In this document: positions 52,990 to 60,852 of the stretch, one piece after another | Layout: each line of letters begins with the position of its first letter | Position numbering within the stretch: position 1 is the first letter of the stretch | NCBI RefSeq assembly: GCF_008974285.1 | Contig: NZ_BKZV01000004.1 | Location: forward strand, 232,752-296,751 | From: Thermogemmatispora aurantia | GTDB taxonomy: Bacteria; Chloroflexota; Ktedonobacteria; Ktedonobacterales; Ktedonobacteraceae | Reading direction: 5' to 3' | Length of the DNA: 64,000 nt | Notes under the pieces: generated by a model | What the model was told of the DNA's origin: nothing | Seen by the model: the letters and a program-made list of their open reading frames with translations, nothing else | Database searches by the model: none | Translations under genes and position numbers: made by a program

Positions 52990-53053
52990 GTGGGCCGTGA
53001 GGCAAGGGCCGGGCCTGACCAGCTCGTTGATCCGCTGGAGAGGAGGCTATTGG

Positions 53054-54835
53054 ATGATGTCATGGCGCTCTCCCGATTCTGCTGATGAAAACGAGGCTAC
53101 ACTGATCCGGCAGTCACCGCCGGAGAGCGGCCCAGTGCTTACAGCGCGCCTGACGGCGGCACGCGCGGCCTGTCTGCGCTATCGCTGGCAGGAGGGCCGT
53201 CTCTGGGTGAGCGGGCTGACGGCGGCTCACCCAGGGCTGCCAGCGGATCTGGCCGTCTCTACTCCAGAGGAGGGCCTGGAACTGCGTCTGCTGGTGCTGC
53301 TGCCGCAGAGCGCTCCGCCCGAGACCTGGCTGCGCGTGCGCCTGGTGGCGGCCCTGCAGCTCGTGCCGGCTGACGAGCCAGATGACTGGCTCTGGCTGGG
53401 GGCGCTGGTCGACGTGGAGACGCAGGCGGCGGTCTCGCCGTCGGTGCTGGCCTGCCTGGCTGAGCCGACCTGGCGGCGCCAGGTTGAGGATTTTTTTGCG
53501 CGTGAGCGTGGACTCCTCGCTGAGGGGACGCGGCCTGCGCTGCGCTGGCTGACGGCAGAGGAGGCCGCGCAGGTGCTGCAGCGGCTGCGGGTTGCCGCGC
53601 GCCAGGCTCGCCGCGCCGGCCAGCCATCACAGCCGCGGGGGACGCTGCAGGCTCAGACTCTCCACGAGACCCCGCTGAGCTGGCAAACCGCTGCCAGCCT
53701 GGCTGAAGAACAACGTTCTCTGCGCGCCGGGGGCCTGCTCTTGCGAGCCGATGCCTCGCTGCCTTTCGCTGAACCGGCGCGCCTGCTGCGCTTTGTGGCG
53801 CCGCGCTTTCAGCCTGTGCTGCGCCAGCTGCTCGATGAGGATGAGCAGGTGCTGGCCTTTGTGGAGCGCCCGCCTCTGCGCCAGGCCGCTGGGCTGGGCC
53901 TGCTGCGCCGCCAGGGGCGGTACCTGCCCGAGGGGCTGCTGCTGGTGAGCGACCGCCAGGTGCTCTGGCTGCGTGCTTACTTTGCTCAGGGCCGCAGCTT
54001 TACGGAAGGGGGCTATGTGGCGCGGACGCTGCCAGTAGAGCGGCTGCGTTCCTGTACGATCGAGGGCGAGACGGCCACCGTTGCGGCACGGCGGAGCGGA
54101 CGGGGCGCGGAGCAAGCGCTGCTCCAGCTGGTGCTGGGCGTGACAGCAGCTCAGGGGGAGGAGAGGCTGCGTGTTGAGTTTCCTGCCTGGCCGGAGGCCG
54201 GGGAGGCTCTGCGCCGGCTGCTGGCGATTGTGGAGGCTTTTCTGCCGCTGCCTCCGGGTCAGGAGGAGCGACGCCTGCGCGTCTGGCCTGCGCTCTCGCC
54301 CTGGCAGCCAGAGCCGCGTCGTGTGGAGGAACTGGCAGATCTGGGGGGACGACTGCCTGAGCGGCTGACCCGACGCTTTGAGGAGACGCTGGAAAGCTGG
54401 CTGACGGCGCAAGGAATGGGGCGCGAGGAGGTGCTGCTGACCCTTGGGCTGCCAGCCTTGACTGAATACGGTAGTCCGCCCCGCTGGCTGGCGCTGACCC
54501 GGCGCGCCCTGCTGGTGCTGGAGGCCACTGGGAGCCGGGCCGGGCGATGGCCGACGGGTACAGAGAAGGATGAGGAGCCGCTGCGTCTGCACTGCGTTGC
54601 TCCGTGGAATCTCTCATCGCTGGAGCTGCGCTATTCGTTGCTCGGCTCTGGGCTGACGCTGTATGAGCCGCGCGCCGCTGATCAGGTGGCGCGCTATGAT
54701 CTCCCCTTCGCCGGGCCGGCCCTGGCCCTGGTCTTGCCGCTCTTCAGACGCTTGCGAACCTTGCTGCGCCTGGCGCCGGGGATGCAGGCCAGGCTGACAG
54801 AGGCGGCCTGCACTGAGAAAGGAGAGGGACGATGA
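53054..54835 (+). CDS. Uncharacterised protein with PH-like modules
   Basis: Soluble protein of 593 residues, not assigned to a named family. Around residues 255-425 a stretch with LLDEDEQVLAFVERP, a GLLLVSDRQVLWLR strand and EGGYVARTLPVERL has the rhythm of a bacterial PH-like domain (a self-recognising beta strand set ending in a helix). A related pattern recurs near the C-terminus (EEVLLTLGLPAL, then RWLALTRRALLVLE). This is pattern reading, not a database match. GGAGG before ATG 53054 sets the start. Its stop overlaps the start of the next gene by four bases, so both act together. Confidence 0.55.
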   Translation: MMSWRSPDSADENEATLIRQSPPESGPVLTARLTAARAACLRYRWQEGRLWVSGLTAAHPGLPADLAVSTPEEGLELRLLVLLPQSAPPETWLRVRLVAALQLVPADEPDDWLWLGALVDVETQAAVSPSVLACLAEPTWRRQVEDFFARERGLLAEGTRPALRWLTAEEAAQVLQRLRVAARQARRAGQPSQPRGTLQAQTLHETPLSWQTAASLAEEQRSLRAGGLLLRADASLPFAEPARLLRFVAPRFQPVLRQLLDEDEQVLAFVERPPLRQAAGLGLLRRQGRYLPEGLLLVSDRQVLWLRAYFAQGRSFTEGGYVARTLPVERLRSCTIEGETATVAARRSGRGAEQALLQLVLGVTAAQGEERLRVEFPAWPEAGEALRRLLAIVEAFLPLPPGQEERRLRVWPALSPWQPEPRRVEELADLGGRLPERLTRRFEETLESWLTAQGMGREEVLLTLGLPALTEYGSPPRWLALTRRALLVLEATGSRAGRWPTGTEKDEEPLRLHCVAPWNLSSLELRYSLLGSGLTLYEPRAADQVARYDLPFAGPALALVLPLFRRLRTLLRLAPGMQARLTEAACTEKGEGR

Positions 54836-55338
54836 GGAAGCTACCATTTGAGGAGCCGCACAAGGAAGAGGGAGAACAGGCCGCGCCGGCGCTCTCGCCA
54901 ACCATACGCCTGGCCCTGACGACGGCCTTGCGTCGGATAGAGCTGGCGGCCTGGCGGGCGGAGGAACGCTTGCAGCGCCAGGAGGCCCCGCTGCTGGCCT
55001 TAACGCACATGGTTGATCCTTTTACGCCTGAGCAGCGCGCTAAGCTGCTGGCTCTGCTGGGTGAGCTGCGGAGCGAGGTGGCCCGGCTGGCCCGCGCCTA
55101 TCGGCTGCCCGCGAGCGAGGAGAATCTGCGGGCGGTGATGCTGGCGGAGTTCGGCCTGCTCTGGTGCGATCTGGAGGAGCTGCACCCGGCTCGTTTGCGC
55201 GACTACGGCGAGCTGAGCGCGACTGCGGCGCGCCAGCTCTGGCCAGAGATTAAGCATGTGATCGATCTGGTGAGGACCTTGAATGAGTGGGCCGCTATGA
55301 ACCAGTCCCCTCCTCCGCCAGGTCAGGGACAGCCTTGA
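54832..55338 (+). CDS. Uncharacterised helical protein
   Basis: Protein of 168 residues, translationally coupled (ATGA overlap) to the PH-like protein. It is rich in Leu, Ala, Glu and Arg and should be largely alpha-helical, without membrane segments. Features: an acidic N-terminus, a paired Trp region (AAWRAEERLQRQEAP), and the motif MVDPFTPEQRAKLLALLGELR. I recognise no family. The tight coupling suggests a partner or subunit of the protein before it. Confidence 0.6.
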   Translation: MRKLPFEEPHKEEGEQAAPALSPTIRLALTTALRRIELAAWRAEERLQRQEAPLLALTHMVDPFTPEQRAKLLALLGELRSEVARLARAYRLPASEENLRAVMLAEFGLLWCDLEELHPARLRDYGELSATAARQLWPEIKHVIDLVRTLNEWAAMNQSPPPPGQGQP

Positions 55339-55361
55339 GCAAAGCGATCAGGCCCCCCGGC

Positions 55362-55402
55362 TTGACAGTAACTGCGCTTTGCTTTATCCTATAGGCGGTT
55401 AC
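55362..55402 (+). promoter_or_regulatory. Orphan sigma-A promoter overlapped by a dyad
   Basis: TTGACA (55362-55367), an exact 17-base spacer and TATCCT (55385-55390) form a good promoter reading towards the minus-strand XRE gene. The near-dyad GTAACTGC (55368-55375)/GCGGTTAC (55395-55402), with one mismatch, covers the spacer and start region, as an operator would. No plus-strand gene follows. Confidence 0.55.
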
Positions 55403-55420
55403 CTCCGAGTTTTGCATATG

Positions 55421-55461
55421 GCGCGCCTGGTCAGCGGATGTGAGCCGCAGGCCAGGCGCGC
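55421..55461. ncRNA. Strong hairpin downstream of the orphan promoter, possible small RNA
   Basis: GCGCGCCTGG (55421-55430) pairs exactly with CCAGGCGCGC (55452-55461), with a further GCGG/CCGC inside. It starts about 23 bases after the predicted transcript start. It may be part of a short RNA antisense to the XRE gene end, or a common 3' hairpin for the two converging transcripts. No T-run is present on either side. Confidence 0.35.
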
Positions 55462-55497
55462 TGCTGTTGTCCCGTCTATCCTTGCCGTTCAGAAGAA

Positions 55498-55704
55498 CTA
55501 GCGATCAGGAATTTCTTCGAGAAGATCCCTCATAGGAACCTGTAAGGCGCGGGCGATTTTGGCAAGTGTCGAGGCGGGAGGCATATAAGCGGGATCTTTG
55601 ATCATGCGGCTAATCGTTGTCTCTGGCACCGAGGCGAGCTGTGCCAGACGCTCGGGACTCATTCTTCTCTCCCTCAAGGCTTTGTGCAGTCGATTACGAT
55701 ACAC
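55498..55704 (-). CDS. Small XRE-type HTH regulator 1
   Basis: DNA-binding protein of about 68 residues, essentially one Cro/C1-type helix-turn-helix. VYRNRLHKALRERRMSPERLAQLASVPETTISRMIKDP aligns with the two neighbouring paralogues, followed by PASTLAKIARALQVPMRDLLEEIPD. I choose the GTG at 55704, which has GAGGAG about ten bases upstream and lines up with the other two copies; the ATG at 55749 would add 15 unlike residues. First of three tandem relatives on the minus strand. Its operator is unknown; the dyad over the orphan promoter just downstream is a candidate. Confidence 0.8.
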   Translation of the reverse strand: MYRNRLHKALRERRMSPERLAQLASVPETTISRMIKDPAYMPPASTLAKIARALQVPMRDLLEEIPDR

Positions 55705-55793
55705 TTCCTGTCTCTCCTCGCCTTGCGAGCCATGACGAAAACTGGCCAAAACTCCTGCTCATCCAGACAACCTGATTGCTCTAGCTGCGTACG

Positions 55794-56093
55794 TCAGTTG
55801 ATGCACGACTCCTGGTTGGTTTGCCTTGTCTGATCTGGCTGCTGCTGGGAGGAGAGTGCAGGCTCTGAGAATCTGGGAGCAAATGGCGATGGGTCAGGGA
55901 TCTCTTCGATCAGATCGTCAATGTGCACCTGCAGCGCTTTCGCTACCTGAGCCATCGTGGCTATTGAGGGGAGATACGAGGGATCTCGTACCAGTCGCCG
56001 TACCATTGTTTCTGTGAGCTTGGTGTGCCGTGCGAGCCACGTTTGTGTGACGCCCTTCTCTTGAAGGACCTCCTTGACTCGTAAACGGTACAT
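55794..56093 (-). CDS. Small XRE-type HTH regulator 2
   Basis: Protein of 99 residues with a single XRE domain (about 1-67). The stretch MYRLRVKEVLQEKG is followed by TWLARHTKLTETMVRRLVRDPSY and then IATMAQVAKALQVHIDDLIEEIPD, ending in a 30-residue polar tail rich in Ser/Gln. Compared with copies 1 and 3 it keeps the D-P-x-Y turn before the last helices. A ribosome-binding site (AGGAAGGAG) lies just upstream of the ATG. Probably a transcriptional repressor; targets unknown. The AT-rich 400 bases upstream likely hold its promoter. Confidence 0.85.
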   Translation of the reverse strand: MYRLRVKEVLQEKGVTQTWLARHTKLTETMVRRLVRDPSYLPSIATMAQVAKALQVHIDDLIEEIPDPSPFAPRFSEPALSSQQQPDQTRQTNQESCIN

Positions 56094-56504
56094 TCTTTAC
56101 TCCTTCCTGTTCATTGCCCTTCTTGTGTAATTATTGCCCCTGGAAATGGCCCCCTTTTGAAGGCAGACAATGACCCTCTGATCCTCGATGCAGGTGGCTG
56201 ATTCAAGGGGATGCGGTCGAACGGTGTGAGCTAATCGCTCTGTTTGTGCCGCTCAGAAAAATTATAGGCGTACAATCCGATCAAAAAAAGCCGTGTGTTA
56301 AGACCAATTTGAGAAGATATATTTAAGCAAATATATATAAAGACACCTATTTAATCAGGTTGATGTGATCGAATGGGGAAGGGAAGCAGGTTCGCTTTGA
56401 TCTGGCGCCTTACCGAGCTGTCCGGCTTCCCTTCTTAAGATCGAGAGCGATGGGGAATAAGCTTGAGTGGAAAGGGTGACAGAGGAATAGGGGGCGTCAG
56501 GTCC
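56094..56504. other. AT-rich intergenic region with a palindrome
   Basis: This 411-base gap between XRE genes 2 and 3 is much richer in A+T than the rest of the window. It contains a perfect 8-bp dyad ATATATTT/AAATATAT (56317-56324 and 56329-56336), and TTGCCC repeats nearer gene 2. No gene is evident. The composition suggests recent acquisition or an operator-rich region. Confidence 0.45.
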
Positions 56505-56723
56505 TTATGCCTCCTCATCTTCGTCGGGAATGTATTCGAAAAGGTCCTCTACGTGGCACTTGAGTACCCGGGCTACCTTCAGGAGAGTGGACGCCTGTGG
56601 CTCATAGTTGGGGTCTTTGACCATTCTTCTGACTACCGAATGAGACAAGCCCGCCTTCCTTGCAACCCATCCTATTGTCTTGCCCTGATCCTTAAGAACA
56701 TCTTTCACTCTTAATCTAAACAT
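56505..56723 (-). CDS. Small XRE-type HTH regulator 3
   Basis: Protein of 72 residues, one XRE domain. MFRLRVKDVLKDQGKTIGWVARKAGLSHSVVRRMVKDPNYE is clearly paralogous to copy 2, followed by STLLKVARVLKCHVEDLFEYIPDE and an acidic end. GAGGAT lies upstream of the ATG. A 13-bp-period repeat array (56795-56885) lies about 70 bases upstream, between this gene and a divergent small gene, and is a good candidate for its binding sites. Function beyond DNA binding is not visible. Confidence 0.85.
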   Translation of the reverse strand: MFRLRVKDVLKDQGKTIGWVARKAGLSHSVVRRMVKDPNYEPQASTLLKVARVLKCHVEDLFEYIPDEDEEA

Positions 56724-56794
56724 ATCCTCACTCAGAAATAAGCTTCATCGATGGGATTTGCTTAGGAGTATAGCGGAAGGATAGGTTCCGTGGG

Positions 56795-56885
56795 GAGTAT
56801 CCAGATCGAGTGACGTGAATGAGTATGCTGATCAAGTCACTTAACTGAGTGACTCTTTTGGATAATCTATATAAGTCACTTAATT
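56795..56885. repeat. Iteron-like array, seven 13-bp units
   Basis: Units start at 56795, 56808, 56821, 56834, 56847, 56860 and 56873. Six of the seven begin [AG]AGT; examples are GAGTATCCAGATC, GAGTATGCTGATC, AAGTCACTTAACT and AAGTCACTTAATT. Several contain the near-palindrome [AG]AGT[CG]ACT[TC]. Unit 6 is degenerate. The array lies between divergent genes and covers a plus-strand TATAAG (56870-56875). It may be a cooperative operator for an XRE protein, or a remnant of an iteron-type origin. Confidence 0.65.
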
Positions 56886-56969
56886 ACATACTGGAAATAT
56901 CTAAAGATCAATGTTAATCTTTTAGAGGAAAACAGGCTCTCATGTTTTGAACGAACCTGGAGGTGAGTG

Positions 56970-57266
56970 ATGAACCTGCCGCCGGTTGGGAGGGGAGGGA
57001 GGAAGAGGGAGCCGTACCTGGTGATCTGTTATCGTGAAGAGGGCGGGGATCTCTTCCTGCTGCCAGCGGCCTGCGAGCGCTGTGTCGTGCAGATACTCAG
57101 GCAGCTCAGTGCGGAGCCGCTCTTTGATCCTTTCACCATTGTGGTTGAGCGTGAGGGGCAAGAGATCCTGCGGATGGGAGCGCGGCGCGTCCTGCGTCCG
57201 CTGGAGGGGAGTGCGGCAGAGACAGAACCTGGAGAGGATGGTCAGTGTCTCGATGAGTCGTTATAG
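56970..57266 (+). CDS. Small hypothetical protein
   Basis: Protein of 98 residues without recognised family. It has a basic start, a probable beta-strand set (PYLVICYREEGGDLFLLPA, then FTIVVEREGQEILRMG), two Cys in CERCVVQ, and an acidic tail. GGAGG six bases before ATG 56970 is a strong ribosome-binding site, and a TATAAG promoter inside the repeat array lies about 100 bases upstream, which support it being real. It is divergent from XRE gene 3 and may share its control. Confidence 0.5.
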   Translation: MNLPPVGRGGRKREPYLVICYREEGGDLFLLPAACERCVVQILRQLSAEPLFDPFTIVVEREGQEILRMGARRVLRPLEGSAAETEPGEDGQCLDESL

Positions 57267-57343
57267 TGACTAAAGATGCATGAAGAACACCGATTCATTG
57301 CTATTGGCCTGCGAGTACAATGAACTTAAGAGCACCGTGAATC

Positions 57344-57673
57344 ATGGGATACGAACTAGAGATCGTCTATCCGAGACGGAAGGGCTTCAGCCAGTCAGCG
57401 GCGCTGGTGGGAGCATATCGCTGGCCTTACCAGTTACTCGCGCACTGCCGGCGGCTGAAGCGTTTCGTGATTGAACCAGTGGAGGTGCAGATTTGGTACC
57501 GGGAAGCAGGCAAGGGCGAGCGCGATCTCCTCTATCGCTTTCGCCTCATGCCGTCCTCGCTCTCGCCGGCGGCTGTCGCGGTGGTGCGCCAGGGAGTGAC
57601 AAGCAGGCGGGACGTTGCGCCCACCCACCCGTCAGCGCGGGGGGGACGTTCCCGGTTCATTGCCTTTCCTTGA
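57344..57673 (+). CDS. Small hypothetical protein
   Basis: Protein of 109 residues, unrecognised. It starts with ELEIVYPRRKGFSQ, has an aromatic middle (AYRWPYQLLAHC) and a beta-like VEVQIWYREAGKGERDLLYRFRL, then a low-complexity basic end. No good ribosome-binding site precedes the ATG. It lies 77 bases after the previous small gene. Its codon use looks more gene-like in the first 80 residues than in the tail. Uncertain. Confidence 0.35.
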   Translation: MGYELEIVYPRRKGFSQSAALVGAYRWPYQLLAHCRRLKRFVIEPVEVQIWYREAGKGERDLLYRFRLMPSSLSPAAVAVVRQGVTSRRDVAPTHPSARGGRSRFIAFP

Positions 57674-58423
57674 GATTCTTCCTTGCTCAACTGGATGCAC
57701 CTGTAGCCGGCTTGCCCTTGTGGCGGCCCGCAGGGGTGGCCCCGTCGCTGCGTCCCGGTCCTGGCTGCAGTGAACCGAGCCCGGCCAGGCCGGGGCGGGC
57801 GAGTCAGCGGTCTGCCCCGAGGCCGTTCGTGTGGGTGCGAGCGGCGTAAGGCGTAGCCAGCGACAGGCCCGGAGGGATACCGGGCGGATCGTGGTCGCGT
57901 ACCGACGCTCCTTTCCTGCGAGCCATCACCCCCGGCCCGCTCGCCTCTCGCGTTTCATGCGGGCGGGCCGCTGGGGCCGCGTGGCAGCCCTGTGAATGGC
58001 TGACTGGCTCGCTGTCCAGCGCCGGCCCTGATCCCTAGCCCTGGCACCGGTGCCACGGCAGCGGGCGCAGCACAGAGCGGAGCAGGGCAACTTGCGGCAG
58101 CTCCCCGCGTGCGGGAGGAGGTGGAGTCGGGCCGGCCCGGTCCGTTGCCCGCAGCATCAGGGAAGCAGGAGGAAGAGCAGGCGAAGAAGCAGGGAGGCAG
58201 GGCGGGGGCCGGCCCGGCCCGGCGGTCAGGCATCAGGGCGTAGGGCGCCGGTGTGGTGCTCCCTGTTTCTCGGGAGTTGGGGCACCACACCAGGGCGTCA
58301 GGCGCCAGATGCCAGCCAGGTCGGCGCCGTCCCCCCTGACCAGCCCGGCTCGCCCGCCTCGTTGGGAGGCTGGCTGTCAAGAGAGAGCGCGCAAGCAAAC
58401 CAGCAAGAAGGAGCAAGCAGACG
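57674..58423. other. 750-base GC-rich gap with a large hairpin
   Basis: No gene is convincing here. The clearest feature is a perfect 10-bp stem GGTGTGGTGC (58250-58259)/GCACCACACC (58282-58291) with an inner TCCC/GGGA. It is flanked by near-direct repeats CAGGGCGTAGGGCGCC (58234-58249) and CAGGGCGTCAGGCGCC (58291-58306). It could be a structured leader RNA of the gene at 58424 or a small mobile or palindromic unit. Confidence 0.5.
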
Positions 58424-58786
58424 ATGTCAGAGCAGAGTGAGAGCGCCATGCCCGTCGGCGCCAGCGGTCAGCCGCCTTCTCAGGATGCCGCGGCCTCCTC
58501 TCTCGATCCGCGCTTCTGCGCCCGCTGTATTTGTGGCCGCCTGACGGAGCACCGCTACGGCCTGCGCATGCCCGCCCGGCTGGCCCAGGAGCTGCACGAC
58601 TACGTGGCCCGCGAGTATTGCTATTTGCCGGAAAAATGGCAGTTGCGCATCGCCAGCGATCTCTGTCTGCACAAGGTGCTCGAATATGCATCGATCGCCT
58701 TCGCCGCCTGCTGTGCTCCCTGCGCGGAGCGCATCCATCAGCGCGACTACCCGCAGCTCGACGGCGAGCCGTGGTGCATTCTCTGA
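58424..58786 (+). CDS. Cys-rich small hypothetical protein
   Basis: Protein of 120 residues, no family recognised. A Ser/Ala-rich start is followed by FCARCICGR (Cys32, 35, 37), a helical middle with YVAREYCYLPEKWQLR, and CCAPC (Cys95, 96, 99) plus His102 in ERIHQRDY. Two CxxC-type pairs suggest a bound zinc or Fe-S centre. AAGGAG lies about 12 bases before the ATG. The next gene codes for a CobW-type protein with a metal-binding CxCC, so metal homeostasis is a possible shared theme, though 568 bases separate them. Confidence 0.6.
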   Translation: MSEQSESAMPVGASGQPPSQDAAASSLDPRFCARCICGRLTEHRYGLRMPARLAQELHDYVAREYCYLPEKWQLRIASDLCLHKVLEYASIAFAACCAPCAERIHQRDYPQLDGEPWCIL

Positions 58787-59354
58787 GTGAGGCAACGAAC
58801 GAGATTGGCGCAGTTGAGCGTGACGTGACCGGACGAGTCCGGGCGCCCCGGCTCATATCAGGCGAGGTCTGGTCATACCTCGCTGCGCCTCGTGCGCACA
58901 AGCTGTGAGCGGTTCTTTTACCAGATACCTCTCTCCTGTTTCGTGTTTTGCCCTTCTTTGTAGCGCCCTCTTCTGATCCGGGCGCGGCGACAGGTACCGG
59001 GTTGGCGTCGTAACCCCCTTCACGATGCCCTCCCGGGCCTGTCGCTGTGTCCTTTCTGGAAGGCCCGGTTCTTCCCCTGGCCCGTCAATCCCCTCTCTGG
59101 CTGGCTTCCGATTGGCTGTGGGGTGGGTGGTAGTATGTGGTAGTGTGGTAGCGACGCGTAAGGCCCCGCCAGGCTTGGGAGCGCTCTCGCTTGACAGGGC
59201 GAAGGTGCCTCTGTTACCCTTTCCTGTAGAGTGCGCGCGGTGGCAGGCGATGATCTGCCGGCCAGCCTTGAACGCGCGCCTGCGCGTGGACGGGGCGAGG
59301 CTCTCTGTCCAGCGCAAGGAGTAGCTGCCGCTTGACCAACGAAAGAGGAGCGTA
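58787..59354. other. Intergenic region with a hairpin and GGTAGT repeats
   Basis: A 568-base gap. GCGAGGT (58862-58868)/ACCTCGC (58877-58883) is a 7-bp hairpin 76 bases after the Cys-rich gene, possibly its transcript end but without a T-run. A GGTAGT-like repeat lies around 59128-59153. TTGACA occurs at 59191-59196 with a poor -10. No gene is seen and no Zur-type box is recognisable. Confidence 0.4.
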
Positions 59355-60623
59355 GTGCTGCAAACCAGGCCCAAGCTGATCATTGCCGGTGGCTTTCTGG
59401 GAGCGGGCAAGACCACCCTGCTGCTCCAGGCTGCCGCCATCCTGCGTCAGCGCGGCCTGCGCGTCGCCCTGATCACTAACGACCAGGGGCGCGAACTCGT
59501 CGACACCGCCCTGGCCGCCGCCTGGTCGGGCGAGGCCGTCGCCGAGGTTACCGCGGGCTGTTTCTGCTGCCGTTTCAGCGACCTGTTAGAGGCCATTGCC
59601 GACCTGGAGCGGCGTCTTGATCCGCACGTTATTCTGGCCGAGCCAGTTGGGAGCTGCACCGACCTGCAGGCCACCGTCATCCTCCCCCTCTTACACCTCT
59701 ACCGCGAGCGTTACCGTCCAGCCTGTCTGAGCATCGTCGTCGATGGTCCGCGTCTCTCCCGCCTGATCCGACGTGGCGACCTGAGCCTGCTCAACGACGA
59801 TGTCGCCTATCTCTTCGCGCGCCAGATCGAAGAGGGGGACCTGCTTCTGATCAACAAAAGCGACCTGCTCAGCGGCGACGAGCAGCTCTTTTTGCGCAAC
59901 TGGCTGCGGGCCTATTGTCCCGGGGTGCCGGTCCTCTCCATGACGGCCCGCCGGCGCGAGAGCGTGGCCCTCTGGCTTGATAATCTGCTGCAGGACGTCA
60001 ACGCTGCCCGTATCAGCGAGGCCGAAGCCCATCGCCTGGACGACCTCGACTATGGGCGCTATGCGCGGGCCGAAGCGCGCCTGGGCTGGCTCAACGCCCG
60101 CGGTCGCCTGCAGTCCTCTCATCCGATCGGGACCAGCAATGGCGAGGCGGGCCAGGTTCTGGCCTGGGCTGCGGCCCTGCTCGCCCAGCTTCAGGAGCGG
60201 CTGGCCCGCGCCGGGCTGGCTATCGCTCATATCAAGCTGCTCGTGGCCCCGCAGGCTCTGGCGCGCCTCCTCAGCCTCAGCGAAGAGCCGGACGGGCGCC
60301 AGGTCCCCGATCCCGCGGCGGTCAGCGAGCAGGAGCAGCTTCAGGAGCGGCTGATCAAAGCCAGTCTCTGTGGTCCCGAGCCAGCGGCCATCAGTTGGGA
60401 CGCGCGCAGTGCCCATCTGCCACCGGACGAGGCCATCTGGCTGCTCAACGCGCGCGTCGACTGCCCGCCCGCCGTTCTCGAAAAGCACGTGCGCGCCGTC
60501 CTGGCGGCGGCTCCCGGTGGACTGCGGGCCGAAATTGAGCAGCTGAGCGCCTTCCAGCCGGCGCCGCCCCAGCCGCACTACCGTTTTGGGCCGGGCGCCA
60601 GCCAGCAAGGAGCCGGACCCTGA
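59355..60623 (+). CDS. CobW/COG0523-family metallochaperone GTPase
   Basis: Protein of 422 residues. It has Walker A GGFLGAGKT (12-20), the family's metal-binding CxCC as GCFCCRF (Cys69, 71, 72), an ILAEPVGSCTD Walker B region, and the guanine-specificity NKSD in LLINKSDLL. A longer than usual C-terminal half contains a CobW_C-like stretch with little identity. Such GTPases deliver Zn, Co or other metals to client enzymes. GAGGAG five bases before the GTG sets the start. The metal and the client are not evident; the downstream GH116 enzyme is calcium- or metal-binding in some relatives, but no link is shown. Confidence 0.85.
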   Translation: MLQTRPKLIIAGGFLGAGKTTLLLQAAAILRQRGLRVALITNDQGRELVDTALAAAWSGEAVAEVTAGCFCCRFSDLLEAIADLERRLDPHVILAEPVGSCTDLQATVILPLLHLYRERYRPACLSIVVDGPRLSRLIRRGDLSLLNDDVAYLFARQIEEGDLLLINKSDLLSGDEQLFLRNWLRAYCPGVPVLSMTARRRESVALWLDNLLQDVNAARISEAEAHRLDDLDYGRYARAEARLGWLNARGRLQSSHPIGTSNGEAGQVLAWAAALLAQLQERLARAGLAIAHIKLLVAPQALARLLSLSEEPDGRQVPDPAAVSEQEQLQERLIKASLCGPEPAAISWDARSAHLPPDEAIWLLNARVDCPPAVLEKHVRAVLAAAPGGLRAEIEQLSAFQPAPPQPHYRFGPGASQQGAGP

Positions 60624-60852
60624 GCTGCCGCCAGGGCCAGGCCCGGCAGACAGAGAGCTGACCAACCGAACCGGCGCCCAACGGCAGCCCAACGTAACCC
60701 AACCCAATCCAACCCAACGGGGCCGTGGTCAGGCGGCGCCCGCAGGCCGAATCTAGCTGGCCGGGCGCGCGCTCCAGCGGCCACTGGTCCCAGACGTGTC
60801 ACAGTCAGCCTAGTCAGCCTCACAGGAGCAAGAGGAGCAAACGGACGCAGCC

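Noticed and set aside
59691-60707. 338-codon minus-strand frame opposite the CobW gene
   Set aside because: Antisense to a firm gene; low-complexity translation.
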